NCBI GenBank assembly: GCA_015179045.1
Contig: WHUZ01000016.1
Coordinates: 248,001 to 312,000, forward strand
Direction: 5' to 3'
DNA length: 64,000 bases
DNA from: Kalaharituber pfeilii
Lineage: Eukaryota > Ascomycota > Pezizomycetes > Pezizales > Pezizaceae
Part shown: piece by piece, positions 1 through 9,679 of the stretch
How positions within the stretch are numbered: the stretch's first letter is position 1
Layout of the letters: the number at the start of each line of letters is the position of its first letter
Program-made: the position numbers and the translations under genes
The notes under the pieces: model-generated
Database searches by the model: none
What the model was told of the DNA's origin: nothing
The model's input: only the letters and a program-made list of their open reading frames with translations

Positions 1-4
1 GAGA

Positions 5-1848
5 ATGCAACATAAAGTATCACCGAGGGCCTCAAAGATCACGGCAAACATTATGGCGAGATCAAAAAAAAAAGAAACTCTCCGGCAAGCAGCTGCTAAT
101 ACTACACCAATTACCCAGTTCTTTTCCACGCATCCAATTCAAGTTCCGAGTCCAATACTACCTTTGCCTTCCAAGTCTGATTTAATTCGGACAGCAATCA
201 CCGATCTTAAAATACTTCTCCAGTCAAAAAAGGCACCAATCGGTCAAAACCTTATGCGACATACTGCAGTACTTCAATTTATGCAGTTGCAGCTTAAAAG
301 ACCAGACGCTACTCGCAAAGAACTCTCATTATGTATTGCAGAGGCCTTTAGTCGTGGAGAGAATACTGCTCGACGAATACATATCTGGGAGAAGTCATGG
401 ATTACTTCTCGCTATATCAAAGTGGGTATGCGAGGGAAGTATGCGAAGGTTTCTAGCTGGCTGAATGATGAAGGAGTCTTACTTGCTATACGAGAATATA
501 TTACATCCGTTGGTGAGAAGCTGACCTCCCATGGTCTTGCTCAGGCTATTACTGCATATCTAAAAGAGGAGGATATTGTTAATGGGGCCGATAAGCTAGA
601 GAATTCAATATCTGAGCGAACTGCAAGAACCTGGTTGAATAAGCTTGGTTTTCAATGGAAAGATGTACGAAAGGGGGTCTATATTGATGGCCATGAACGG
701 GAGGATGTAGTTGCTTACCGACAAAAAGTTTTTCTTCCTGCTCTTCAGAAATTGGAAGGATTAAGGCAGTGGGATGAGAAAGGCAATATTATACCATCAG
801 CAATACCAGCCGGAGAGAAAGAAAAGATTTTTGTCACTCATGATGAGTCTACCTTTAATGCTAATGATGGAAAACGACAAATGTGGATTAAAGATAATGC
901 ACAACCGCTTCGCAAAAAAGGTCGTGGGAAAGGCATTATGGTATCAGAATTCTTAACTCCTCGTGGTCGGCTTGCAGTACCTCCCAATATTAGTGCAGAA
1001 GGTCTTCCCCGCCGTCAAGCAACCGAATTTCTTGAATATGGTCAGGATAATTATTGGACAGGCGAAAAAATGGTGCAGCATGTAGTTGATGTTGCAATTC
1101 CAATTTTTGAGCGAGCATTTCCTGGCTGTCAAGCTGTTTTTCTTTTGACAATGCATCCAATCATGCTGCCTTTGCTCCGGATGCCTTGGTTGTCAATGAG
1201 ATGAATTTGGGCTCTGGAGGAAAGCAGCCAATCTTGCGTGAGGGTTTTATTCATGCGAAACAGCGTCCTCAAGCCATGGTCTTTCCTGACAACTATCCAG
1301 ATCCTGCACTCCGCGGCAAACCAAAAGGTATAAAACAAATACTAATAGAGCGAGAACTTTGGCGTACAGGTATGTTTTCTTAATAGTAAATATAATCAAT
1401 AACTACTAATAGAAGACTTTGATATATAGGAATGAGACTTGATTGTAAGCCAAAATGCCAGGAGGGTATGAAAGACTGCTGCGCACGTCAATGCTTAAGG
1501 AATGAACGTGATTTTAAAGAGCAGAAAGGCTACTTGCAAGAAGCTATAGAAGCTCGTGGTCATAGGGTAATATTTTATCCTAAATTCCATTGTGAATTGA
1601 ATTTCATTGAGTTCTTCTGGGCAGCAGCCAAAAGGCATGCACGAGAGAACTGTGAATACTCTCTTCAAGGCTTGCGGGATACTATTCCACAGTCTCTAGC
1701 CTCAGTATCAGAGACAACAATTTGGCGATTTTATCAAAAATGCCAACGGACAATGCAAGCATACCGCGATGGATGTCACTACGGCACTGCTGAATTCAAG
1801 GATCGAGTATACAAAAGCCATCGAAGAACCCGGAAGTGCAATAAATGA
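5..1848 (+). pseudogene. DDE-superfamily transposase, one frameshift, one intron
   Basis: Transposase of a fungal DDE family marked by HDEST, FDNxxNH, CCAR and FYPKFHCELNFIE. Candidate catalytic residues are visible: Asp in HDES (codon 842-844), Asp at 1147-1149 (in the shifted frame), Glu in NFIE (1609-1611). The frame from position 5 runs to about 1143; a single T appears lost in the T-run just before the second Asp, and the frame read from 1186 then continues. A 60-bp intron at 1370-1429 (GTATGT..ATATAG, branch-like CTAAT) joins exactly in frame to 1432-1848. Apart from the frameshift, no internal stop interrupts the two frames. The first Met in frame is at 5, so the N-terminus may extend beyond the window. 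Terminal inverted repeats were not found; a 21-bp tandem duplication lies just downstream. The copy looks young and only recently disabled. Family identity rests on remembered motifs. Confidence 0.85.
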
Positions 1849-1868
1849 TGCCAAGACTAGCTGACTAA

Positions 1869-1910
1869 GCGCCAAAATTGCCTATTCCGGCGCCAAAATT
1901 GCCTATTCCG
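1869..1910. repeat. 21-bp direct tandem duplication
   Basis: The unit GCGCCAAAATTGCCTATTCC plus a final G is present twice head to tail (1869-1889, 1890-1910), starting about 20 bp after the transposase stop. It may belong to the transposon's 3' end. The stretch from 1911 to about 2160 holds no gene I can support, only T-rich sequence. Confidence 0.8.
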
Positions 1911-2352
1911 GTAATTTTTGCCTTCTTGGCGTATAACAATTTTTACCCTTTCCCATACAAAATGTCCTCTTTTATTTTCCTATTCACGTGTTCAGTTTTT
2001 TTTTTTATTTTTTTTTAATCTCGTAGAATTGTTCGCAATAGCAAATACTATCGATTTATGAGATTTAAAATTCCAGATCTATAGTTGTGGTGTTGTGGAT
2101 ACATGATTTGTCAACTCCTTAATTTGGTGTTGGTACTAAGCTGCCGGCACCATAAGCCTGGCATGCGATTTGAAGACCTGTGCCGTCCCCCTGTAGATAC
2201 CTCTGCAACCGGGCAGACTAGTCTACAGTCCCCTGTCGATACCCCTGCATCCGGGCAGGCCAGACTGGCCTGCCCGGAGAGGTCCCGTCCCCGCACCATC
2301 TGCATTCTGGTCCGTCTGATTTGCCCAGCTTGTTTGCCAGGAACGTAAGCCC

Positions 2353-2601
2353 TTGGAAGAAAAGACTACCGAGAGGGGAGATGGGGCTGAAGCAGCCAAC
2401 GAAAACAGAGGGGGAAGGAGACACGCTGGCGGAGGTGTTAGACTGGGCGGCAGAGTAATTTCCTTTATTCTTCTGTGCTGTTATTCTTCATTCTCTTTTC
2501 CTTTATCTATCTAGTAGCTATCCTCCTACCCATCATGTATCTAATTCCTCGCCATAGCCTGTTAGGCGGCATGCGAGTAATGAAATTAAAAAAAAAAAAA
2601 A
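2353..2601 (+). mobile_element. 5'-truncated LINE, family A
   Basis: Encodes only the last ORF2 residues (..DTLAEVLDWAAE, stop at 2456-2458), then a 3' UTR and the A-type tail hairpin GCCTGTTAGGC at about 2550, then poly(A). Flanks are diverged duplications: TTGCCAGGAACGTAAGCCC at 2334-2352 and TTGCCTCCCAGTAAGCCC at 2602-2619. The element entered the older minus-strand LINE. Confidence 0.8.
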
Positions 2602-2945
2602 TTGCCTCCCAGTAAGCCCGCGAGTGTGCCTACTCGATGACCTAGCCTTTGTAGTGGTCTGTAGTTCGTTCTCAGTCGGTTCCTCTCTTCCGCTCAGGCT
2701 CTTCATGCCTTGGCTCCTTGTCGCATTCCGGCTTCTGTGATCACTTCGTCTTGGGATTGCAGAAAACCGCCCACTTTTGCTGCTTTGTCCGCCTCTTCGT
2801 TGCCCCATATGCCCGCGTGCCCCTTGACCCACATCACCGCTACATCCAGGTAACCCCTAGCCGCGCTGGCCTCCCACGTCCTTCTCACCATGTGGGCTGC
2901 GCCTTCTGGGGTCGGTCTGCCTTCGGATGTTCTTTGCATTATGCT

Positions 2946-3004
2946 TTTTTTTTGTTTTTGTTTTTTTTTTCACGTGACCCCGCATGCGGCTGTTCGCCAT
3001 GGCA
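2946..3004 (-). mobile_element. Ultra-short B-type hairpin unit with poly(A)
   Basis: Only about 34 bp of tail (TGCCATGGCGAACAGCCGCA through CACGTG on the minus strand) plus an A-rich run, flanked by a perfect 12-bp duplication TTGCATTATGCT (2934-2945 and 3005-3016). It sits inside an RNase H reading frame. Confidence 0.85.
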
Positions 3005-3286
3005 TTGCATTATGCTGATGGCTGCCTGTGAATATGAGGAGTTCGCCCTCTCTCTCCTCCAGCGCTTTGGCGATGGCCACCAGTTCTGCATCGCTGACGG
3101 TTGCTCGTTGGCCCAGGTATAGTGTTGTCCTCCCTTTTCCCAGGTGGAAGATGCCGGACCCTGTGTTGCCGTCGATTTGACTCCCGTCCGTGTAAACGCT
3201 GGCCCATCCTTCGTCTCTTGCTGCTCGTTTATAATACAATTTATAATTATAAAAGCTACTAATATACAGGAATCGCGGCCACTCGT

Positions 3287-3430
3287 CGTAAGTACTGCTG
3301 GTTACGCCTCGCGCCGGATTAAACCCAGTCGCATTTGATATAGCTTGCACCTAAGCTAAAGGGCTGAAGTGCCAAGTAGTCCTGCAACCTGAGCTTAACT
3401 TAACAAGTATGACAGGTCTCTCTCGCCTGC
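3287..3430 (-). repeat. tRNA-like (SINE-like) module, copy 1
   Basis: About 140 bp shared with 8465-8625 and 26668-26800. On the minus strand it carries TAGCTTAGGTG (A-box-like) and GGTTTAATCCG (B-box-like). As in the other two copies, it abuts one end of a 57-bp satellite array, in the same relative orientation. It cannot be folded into a canonical tRNA T-arm, so a pol III promoter is only suggested. Confidence 0.55.
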
Positions 3431-3675
3431 ATTGAATTTGATAGATATGACAGGTACGGGCCGATGGCATGAGCTGTGGCAGAATGAGTTGAATTTAAGA
3501 GATATGGCAGGTCTGGCCCCACAGCCTCAGGTGAGGAAGAATGATCTCAATTTTACAGGTATAGCAGGCCCCACCTACCGTCGTGAGATGAGGTAGAGTG
3601 AGCTGAATTTGACAGGCATGGAAGGCCCAACCCGACGGCGTGAGAAAGTTGACAGGTATGGCCGGCGATAAAAAA
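3410..3675 (+). repeat. 57-bp satellite, short array
   Basis: Four to five diverged units with the core GAATGAGCTGAATTTGACAG followed by GTATGGCAGGCC. Same family as 6246-8500 (opposite orientation) and 26790-30510. Confidence 0.85.
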
Positions 3676-3689
3676 TAGGAAAATGAGAA

Positions 3690-3955
3690 GAAAAAAGCCC
3701 AACATAAAACAGTTGCGGAAGTATGAACTAGGGTTAGACGGGCTGCCCGCTTTCCTCCACCCATGTCAGTATCTCCACCAAGGAAGTCTCCTTCTCCTTC
3801 TTCCCTCTGATGGGGTTTCAGCAGCTTCTCCTTGCCGTGTAGCCACATCCTCATCCAGACCTCGCACCTGTCAAGCAGGTCGGCAGTGGTCTCTCCCCCA
3901 CTCACACACCAGCGACACTCCGGGCTGTCCACCTTGCCTATTCTCGCTTTCTAGG
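3690..3955 (-). pseudogene. LINE ORF2 finger fragment
   Basis: Minus-strand translation gives SPECRWCVSGGETTADLLDRC, the terminal finger of family A/B ORF2, then about 60 residues to the ORF2 end before running into satellite. No tail hairpin or poly(A) was recognised. Confidence 0.65.
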
Positions 3956-4289
3956 CTAAAAATGTAAATATTGGTAACAATTCATATAGATACCTAACAA
4001 TATACCCGTAGCCCGTTTGAACGGTATGCGAGCCATGATATAAATTATATATATAAAAACCACATAAAGGAGTATAATGGAAGTAAAGAAGAACAAATTT
4101 TACCTGCCATCATAAACGGAGCACAAAACACAAATAACAAAGGTAAGCTTGAGAAAAACGACTTATACCAATCTTAGAACATATTAAATCAGAGAAATAA
4201 AAAATACATATAACGGGACTAAAATATAAGAAAATGCAGCACAAAGATATATGTCACCTTCATAACTTTTCTGTAATCCCTCACAGTGC
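3956..4289. other. No gene recognised
   Basis: AT-rich sequence with a run of A-rich words. I see no coding region, tail hairpin or repeat with a family assignment. Part may be the 3' flank of the minus-strand Cys-rich gene that ends at 4290. Confidence 0.4.
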
Positions 4290-4482
4290 TTAGAAACCTT
4301 GCTCTCGGTTTTCTTCCTCTGCTTCTAATGCTTTCAGTCTCTCATACATCCTAGTTATGATTCTAGTCATATCTAAGAGATCCTTCTTGAGCTCTCTAAT
4401 TTCTGTTCGCATATTGGAGGCCTTCCTGCCGGTATTTCCTACAATTCTTCAGTTTCTACTTCCATAAATTTTATTTTTTTCC

Positions 4483-4513
<31 letters not shown>

Positions 4514-4964
4514 GAATAAAAAACTGACCTTTGCGGAAGCTGCAGATCCTGCTGGCAAAGTGGCAGTTATTACAGGCACCATTCATTTCACCTTCGATAA
4601 TGATACATTTCTTAAATGGGCCTCCGCCATTTTTACATGTGATACAGGGTTTGGCTGCGATCTGGCCTCTGGTAGAAGCTAGAATAGCCTCGTGGCCAGT
4701 GATTCTGCGGAAAGACAATTCTTTCTCCTCGTTTCGGAGTTGCACCCCCCGTAGCCGAGGCATGGCTACGAGTTTTTGCAGCCTTGCACTAGCTTTAAAA
4801 GGTAGCTGTTCGGCCTGCTCGGCAAGGCTTGTTTGATTTGTAGTGCCTCTGAAAGAGGACGCAGCCGAAGTACTTGATCTCCTACCCAGGCGAAGCAGAG
4901 TTCCAGTGGATGCAGTAGGAGTATCAGTAGATGCAGCAGCCTGTGGAAAACTGTTGCGCGACAT
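4290..4964 (-). CDS. Two-exon Cys-rich, DUF3716-like protein with C-terminal coiled coil
   Basis: Proposed 194-residue protein: exon 1 is 4964-4529, exon 2 is 4438-4290. The start MSRNSFPQ is preferred because upstream codons look non-coding. Residues about 1-95 are Ser/Thr-rich and disordered. Then comes KPCITC..GGGPFKKC..GACNNC..RICSF, a C-x2-C..GPF..C..GACxNC..CS pattern I associate with the fungal DUF3716 domain (from memory, function unknown). The intron (4439-4528, GTCAGT..TTGTAG) splices in phase 1 to RTEIRELKKDLLDM.., a heptad-like helix ending at TAA 4290-4292. The 90-bp intron contains a run of about 30 A on the plus strand (T on the gene strand), so the intron may have been lengthened by an insertion. 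Without the intron the frame runs into a poly-Phe stretch. One of the few intact non-element genes in the first 30 kb. DUF3716 proteins can be TE-associated, so host status is not certain. Confidence 0.65.
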
Positions 4965-5238
4965 GGTAAAGTGGGATAGTATAAGATTATGTGACGGAAA
5001 ATATAAGTAGGTATTGAGACGAGATTGTGGTAGTAGATGTTGACCCTGGATTGTGGCAGTAGGTACGAGTTGTGAGTAGCAGACGTCGTGAGGAGCATGC
5101 ACACCACGCACTTTACAGCTTAGTAACATTCCATTGCGGCTCGCAACATCGCCTAATCCATTGTCGCAGCGCTTAAACTCTCGCGGTCGCTAGCCTCGAA
5201 CCAGGCATTGCTACTAGTAGGTACTTAACGTGCCCGAT

Positions 5239-5285
5239 ATGCCTTGGCGAACAGCTGCATGCGGGGTCACGTGAAAAAAAAAAAA
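5239..5285 (+). mobile_element. Ultra-short B-type hairpin unit with poly(A)
   Basis: ATGCCTTGGCGAACAGCTGC, then ATGCGGGGTCACGTG and poly(A), 47 bp in all, between perfect copies of AACGTGCCCGAT (5227-5238 and 5286-5297). Confidence 0.9.
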
Positions 5286-5297
5286 AACGTGCCCGAT

Positions 5298-5985
5298 GTA
5301 GTAACGATCTGCCCCCTGTAACCATCCACTCTCTTGGCACTCCTCGTCATATATTCCTCGCTCTACTGCTTATTCTGGACATATTGCAACTATGGAAATT
5401 GCATAGCATTATACCAATTTGACATCGCTAAATCAGAATTTGTCATCATAATAAGGAAAAAATCAAAATTCCAATATTTACTACCAAATTTATCATTATT
5501 CACCTAATTGAGTCCTCTCTATATATAGCATAGCTCAATATCCTCAAAAATAATATAGAAAACTAGTGATCATTATCTATGTAGAGCTAGTCTTCTTATT
5601 AAAAGTTAGTAATTGTATATAGAGATGATATAGGATGCAGTGCACCTTCAAATAGATAGAAGTAGTTCATATTCTCATGCTAATCTCTATACCTTAATCT
5701 GATCTTTAGTGTCCCTAAACTCCTCAGGTGATTCAGGAATATCGGGACTTGAAGTAGTAGTAGTTGAAGGACTAGAGGTGGCAACAGTAACTCCTTTTGA
5801 GGTGTCAGGTATGATAGAAGAGACCTGTGACTCAAATCTGCTGCTGGAACCTTCTTCTACCCACCCCCCCTTCGAGTATTCAGACCCTCCTATCTTATGA
5901 ACTAAAGATCTTTTCCAGTCCCAGCCTTGCATGTAAGTTTCTCTATAGACGAGTGGCACAGGGGACAGAAGTAGACTGGGATAGA
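5298..5985. other. No gene supported
   Basis: AT-rich non-coding sequence to about 5690, then a Ser/Thr-rich 90-codon minus-strand frame (5687-5959). I could not connect this to a family, and its composition alone does not make it a gene. Confidence 0.4.
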
Positions 5986-5989
5986 GACT

Positions 5990-6145
5990 GTTTTCCCCTT
6001 ATGATATTGTTATTTCCACTTCCCCTTCACACAGGAATATCCGGGGATTTCTACTTTTATATTTAACTTTCTTTTTATTTCGTATATAACTAAATATCAC
6101 CATAGCCCTTAGGGCGGCATGCGATTAATGATATAAAAATAAAAA
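5990..6145 (+). mobile_element. Half-LINE/LINE 3' UTR and A tail
   Basis: A pyrimidine-rich 3' UTR containing CACACAGGAATATCCGGGGA, like the 3' UTR of the ORF1-only copy near 21.1 kb. It ends in CACCATAGCCCTTAGGGCGG, CATGCGATTAATGATATA and an A-rich tail. The 5' boundary is not resolved. Confidence 0.6.
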
Positions 6146-6162
6146 ATAATGACTGGTGTAAT

Positions 6163-6245
6163 GGCTGCCAAAACGGCTACCGAAATGGCTGCCGAAATGG
6201 CTGCTGAAATGGCTACCGAAATGGCTACTGAAATGGCTAGGGCCG
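6163..6245 (+). repeat. 12-bp microsatellite
   Basis: About seven tandem copies of GAAATGGCTRCY, ending where the 57-bp satellite begins. The repeat is a multiple of three and translates as repeated EMA(A/T). Confidence 0.85.
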
Positions 6246-6730
6246 GCCATGCTTGTCGAATTCAGCTCATTCCACCTCATCTTGCACCATCGGGTCGGGC
6301 CAGCTATACGTGTCAAATTCAGCTCATGCCGTCAAGTCGGGCATGCAATTCATGGGAAATTGAGCTCATTCCACCTCACCTCACGCCGTTGGCTCAGATC
6401 TGCCATACCTGTCAAATTGAGCTCATTTTACCTCATCTCATGCTGTCCGGCCGGACCTGCCATACCTGTCAAATTCAGCTCATTCCATCTCATCCCACGC
6501 TGGCAGGTCGGGCTGCCACATAAATCAAATTCAGCTCATTCTACATCATCTCGTGCCGTCGGGTCGGAGCTGTCATATCTATCAAATTCAGCTCATGTTG
6601 CCATATCTCACACGGCCGAGTCAGGCATACCGTATGTTGCAAATTCTGCTCATTCTACCTCATCTGACATCGTCGAATAGGGCCTGCCAAACCTGTCGAG
6701 TTTAGCTCATTCTGCAGCATCTCGTGCCAG

Positions 6731-7047
6731 TGTTAGAAACCATGAGCCGAACACACGCGAAACAGTCCGAGCGAAACAGTCCGAGCGAAACAGTCCGAGT
6801 GTGTAAAACATCCGAACATCCGCGATGGCCTAAGCACTCCGAACATCCGCGATGGCCCAAACACTCCGGACTGAGTATTCCATATTAGGCAGTCCAAATA
6901 CTTAGCTGTTCTGTTCACTGGTTTTGTATGCAACTTCGTGTTATAGAGTTTTTGTATATATATGGGCTCTGGAAGCCCCGTTCTTGATTGATCATTAGAA
7001 TCGAATACACACATCTCTGAGCCTATTCCTCTGTACTCCTTTTCACA
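6731..7047. mobile_element. Solo LTR, 317 bp
   Basis: Begins TGTTAGAAACC, ends TTTTCACA, flanked by the 5-bp duplication GCCAG (6726-6730, 7048-7052). It carries a TATATATATGGG promoter-like box at about 6957, three copies of a GCGAAACAGTCCGA repeat and two copies of a CATCCGCGATGGCC repeat. TGTTA ends suggest a Ty1/copia-type element. No internal coding region remains. Confidence 0.9.
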
Positions 7048-7770
7048 GCCAGTAGGTTAGGCCCGCCATACCTGTCAAATTCAGCTCATGGTGCCTAATC
7101 TCGCGCTATTATGTCAGGCCGGCTATACGTGCCAAATTTAGCTTATTCTGCCTCATCTCGTGGGCCGGCCATACCTGTCAAATTCAGCTCATGGTGCCTA
7201 ATCTCGCGCTATTATGTCAGGCCGGCTATACGTGCCAAATTTAGCTTATTCTGCCTCATTTCGTGGGCCGGCCATACCTGTCAACCTTCTCACGCCGTCG
7301 TTAGGTTGGGCCTTCCATGCCTGTCAAATTCAGCTCACTCTACCTCATCTCATGGCGGTAGGTGGGGCCTGCTATACCTGTAAAATTGAGTTCATTCTTC
7401 TTCACCTGAGGCCGTGGGGCCGGACCTACCATATCTCTTAAATTCAACTCATTCTGCCACATCTCATGCTATCAGGCCGGACCTGTCATATCTATGTAAT
7501 AAATTGGTCCGGGTCGGGTCAGGGTACAGGACCCAGGTACGGGGCGGGCGGCAGGCGCCGGGGCGATTTCACAGCAGAGGCAGAGGCAGAGGCGGTCGGA
7601 GCTATGTGATACCGAGAGGTAGATGTATTTGAAAGCTAAATACACAACTTGGGTAGAATACAAGTTGTTGCGTGGAGAGGCAAGAGAGAGGAGGGGGGAG
7701 GGCCTCTTTATAGAAAGCCCTCGGTGGCAAATCCAAGCAAACAAGCAAACGAGCAAACAAACAAACGAAG

Positions 7771-7890
7771 TGCATGGAAAACCGAGGAAACGACTGGAAG
7801 TACATGGAAAACCAAGGAAACGACTGGAAGTACATGGAAAACCAAGGAAACGACTGGAAGTACATGGAAGGCCAAGGAAATGACTGGAAG
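7771..7890 (+). repeat. 30-bp minisatellite inside LTR
   Basis: Four tandem units of TACATGGAAAACCAAGGAAA followed by CGACTGGAAG. Ten codons per unit (YMENQGNDWK), so a long frame results. I treat that frame as a by-product of the period. Confidence 0.9.
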
Positions 7891-8100
7891 CAGGTAGAAG
7901 CGTCAGGAATATCCGGGAATGAGCTCGGTGATACCTGTCGCTGGTGGATTCCGGAGTCTTCCAGCAGGTTCTAGGGCTTTCCGGCTGGTTCTACGGCTTT
8001 CCGGCAGGTTCTGGGGATCTGGGTTCTTCTAGCAGATTCTGGAAGGTTCTCGGGTTCGGGTTGTTAAGTGATGACCGGGATGCTGGCGGCCATGTTGCTT

Positions 8101-8253
8101 TTTTTTTTTTTTTATTTCATTGATCGCATGCCGCCCTAAGGGCTATGGCGATGTTTAGGTACATAACTATAGACTAGTAGAGAAAATATAAGAAAGGTAA
8201 AAAAGTCCTACTCCTCCCCTGCCCATTCCAAGATTTCCGCCAAGTTGGTGTCT
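8101..8253 (-). mobile_element. 5'-truncated LINE, family A
   Basis: The minus strand encodes only the ORF2 end (NLAEILEWAGEE, stop), a short 3' UTR, the A hairpin (CGCCATAGCCCTTAGGGCGG) and poly(A). A 13-bp duplication GGCCATGTTGCTT flanks it (8088-8100, 8254-8266). Confidence 0.9.
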
Positions 8254-8464
8254 GGCCATGTTGCTTAAGCGAGCTTACAGGTGCAGGGATATATACCAGA
8301 GTGCTAGAAGGAGTATGACGAGTTGCGAGGGGGTCAGGGTCAGCTGCACGTGTACGAGTACTGGCATGTAGTATGTTGATTGCCAGTATAGGACCGGGGC
8401 TGGGGGGTCTTGGGCGAGGGGTCCAGGTTGGATTGTTACAATCTATCAAATTCAATGCTGGCGA

Positions 8465-8625
8465 GAGAGACCTGTCATAATTGTTAAGTTGAGCTCAGGT
8501 TGCTGGACTACTTGGCACTTCAGCCCTTTAGCTTAGGCGCAAGCTATGTCAAATGCGACTGGGTTCAATCCGGCGCGACGCGTAACCAGCAGTACTTACG
8601 ACGAGTGGCCGCGATTCCTGTAACT
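8465..8625 (+). repeat. tRNA-like (SINE-like) module, copy 2
   Basis: Carries TAGCTTAGGCG at 8529-8539 (A-box-like) and GGTTCAATCCG at 8562-8572 (B-box-like, 10 of 11 positions). Nearly identical to the minus strand of 3287-3430, including about 35 bp past the B box (GCAGTACTTACGACGAGTGG). Satellite lies immediately upstream, as in the other copies. Confidence 0.6.
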
Positions 8626-8648
8626 ATAGTACTATAATAGCCGACAGC

Positions 8649-8767
8649 CGATGGCAGGTCTGAGCCGATGGCAGGTCTGAGCCGACGGCAGGTCTGAGCC
8701 GACGGCAGGTCTGAGCCGACGGCAGGTCTGAGCCGACGGCAGGTCTGAGCCGACGTCAGGTCTTGGC
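8649..8767 (+). repeat. 17-bp tandem repeat
   Basis: Seven copies of GACGGCAGGTCTGAGCC, the first two with GATGG, directly after the tRNA-like module. Confidence 0.9.
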
Positions 8768-8884
8768 ATTTTGACCGAATTTCTTGGCAATATGACCGAA
8801 TTGGGACGCAAAACACTGGGCAGCTTGTAACCAACCTATACACTCCTCAGCAAGCTGAGTTCGCTCCTGGGCAAAGCTGAGTTC

Positions 8885-9180
8885 GCTCCTAGGCAAGCTT
8901 TAATTTTCTATTTAAACTTTGCTTTTTTACTTTTTAATTTTAATTTTTATAAAAAAAATTTATTTTTATAATTAAAAAAAAAAGGCTTTAAATTATTACA
9001 CTAAAGTATAATAAGTTGTAATATAAAATATACTACATTTCAAATAAGACTATGAACGTATAATTAATTAATATATTTTTGTTTAAAAATTATGACTTTT
9101 TATTATAGTTAAAATAAAAAAAAATATTTCTCCCTTGTGAAAGATTGTTGTTCTCATCTGTTGCTATCAACATGTAGCGT
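8885..9180. other. AT-rich spacer
   Basis: About 80% A+T by eye with no open frame of note and no recognised repeat. It may be RIP-decayed sequence. Confidence 0.5.
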
Positions 9181-9361
9181 CTGTACTACAGTCTACCCTT
9201 GCTATACCGGATCCCTGGACATCTGTACGCGGAGTGGGGCGGACATTTGGCTTGATGACTAAGCACTAGTTATGTAGTAATTACATGCACTGTTCTACCC
9301 CCTTTCAAACTGTCGCATCGATTTGGTTGCCTTCCACTTGCTCACCCCACCGCCCTGCTAC

Positions 9362-9445
9362 TACTAGCCAGTAAAATATGTATTCGGACAGGGGTACTAA
9401 TGCACATTATGCGCTACGTCCGAATACATATTTTACTAGCTAGTA
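9362..9445. repeat. 84-bp palindromic hairpin element
   Basis: Two 28-bp arms (9362-9389, 9418-9445) with one mismatch, AGTAAAATATGTATTCGGAC and its complement, around a 28-bp loop. It could be a tiny foldback MITE or a replication-derived palindrome. Confidence 0.85.
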
Positions 9446-9524
9446 CCACTGCTGCTCCCCCTATACCAGTTAGACCTCCACTGCATACTGCTCCTCATAT
9501 ACTTGCATATACCTGTTGCATCGG

Positions 9525-9656
9525 TCGCAAATATCAGTCGTACATATCGGTCGCTCAATCAGTCGCTCAATCCATGGCTCAATCGATTGCTCAATCGGTC
9601 GCTCCATCAGTCGCTCAATTCGTCGCTCAATCCGTCGCTCAATCGGTCGCTTAAAT
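9525..9656. repeat. 12-bp microsatellite
   Basis: About ten imperfect copies of TCNGTCGCTCAA, which read as repeated SVAQ in one frame and R(R/S)I in another. Located directly before the transposase fragment. Confidence 0.85.
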
Positions 9657-9679
9657 CGGTCCTGCAACCTGTTCACCCA

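Larger units (their letters stand above)
2160..3232 (-). pseudogene. LINE ORF2 C-terminal fragment (RNase H and finger), interrupted
   Basis: Reading the minus strand from 3232 gives a Tad1-like RNase H domain (VYTDGS start, SDAELVAIA, then VMWVKGHAG and NEEADKAAK), the RPLQRLG..TLAGLLG linker, and the PECRWCG finger at about 2300. Two later insertions split it: a 59-bp hairpin unit at 2946-3004, and a plus-strand LINE at 2353-2601 whose 18-19 bp target duplications rejoin the linker to the finger. No family tail is seen at its left end. The left part, 2188-2273, also contains two imperfect copies of a ~42-bp segment. Decayed and non-functional. Confidence 0.8.
7495..8440. mobile_element. Solo LTR, about 780 bp, with nested LINE
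   Basis: Starts TGTAATAAATTGG, ends GATTGTTACA, with 5-bp duplication ATCTA at 7490-7494 and 8441-8445. TGTAA..TTACA ends fit Ty3/gypsy-type LTRs. Inside are a TTTATAG box (about 7709), a 30-bp minisatellite (7771-7890) and a LINE tail (8101-8253). Confidence 0.85.
6246..8500 (-). repeat. 57-bp satellite array split by two LTRs
   Basis: Satellite units in minus orientation occupy 6246-6730, 7053-7494 and 8446-8500. On the plus strand they read as CTGTCAAATTCAGCTCATTC with a GC-rich second half. Two LTRs (6731-7047, 7495-8440), each with 5-bp duplications, entered later. Within 7053-7300 a segment of about 105 bp is itself duplicated in tandem. Confidence 0.85.

Noticed and set aside
2220..2601. 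Minus-strand finger followed by plus-strand ORF2 end, resembling a 5' inversion by twin priming
   Set aside because: Diverged 18-19 bp duplications flank the plus-strand piece, and removing it rejoins the minus-strand linker to its finger. It is a simple insertion into an older LINE.
7774..7974. Repeat protein encoded by the 30-bp minisatellite
   Set aside because: It lies inside a solo LTR and its openness follows from the 30-bp period; no evidence for a start or promoter tied to it.
8529..8572. A true tRNA gene
   Set aside because: A-box-like and B-box-like words are present, but the T-arm does not pair and A-to-B spacing is short; no acceptor stem was found.
8649..8767. CRISPR-like array from the 17-bp tandem repeat
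   Set aside because: Units are contiguous without spacers, and the genome is eukaryotic.
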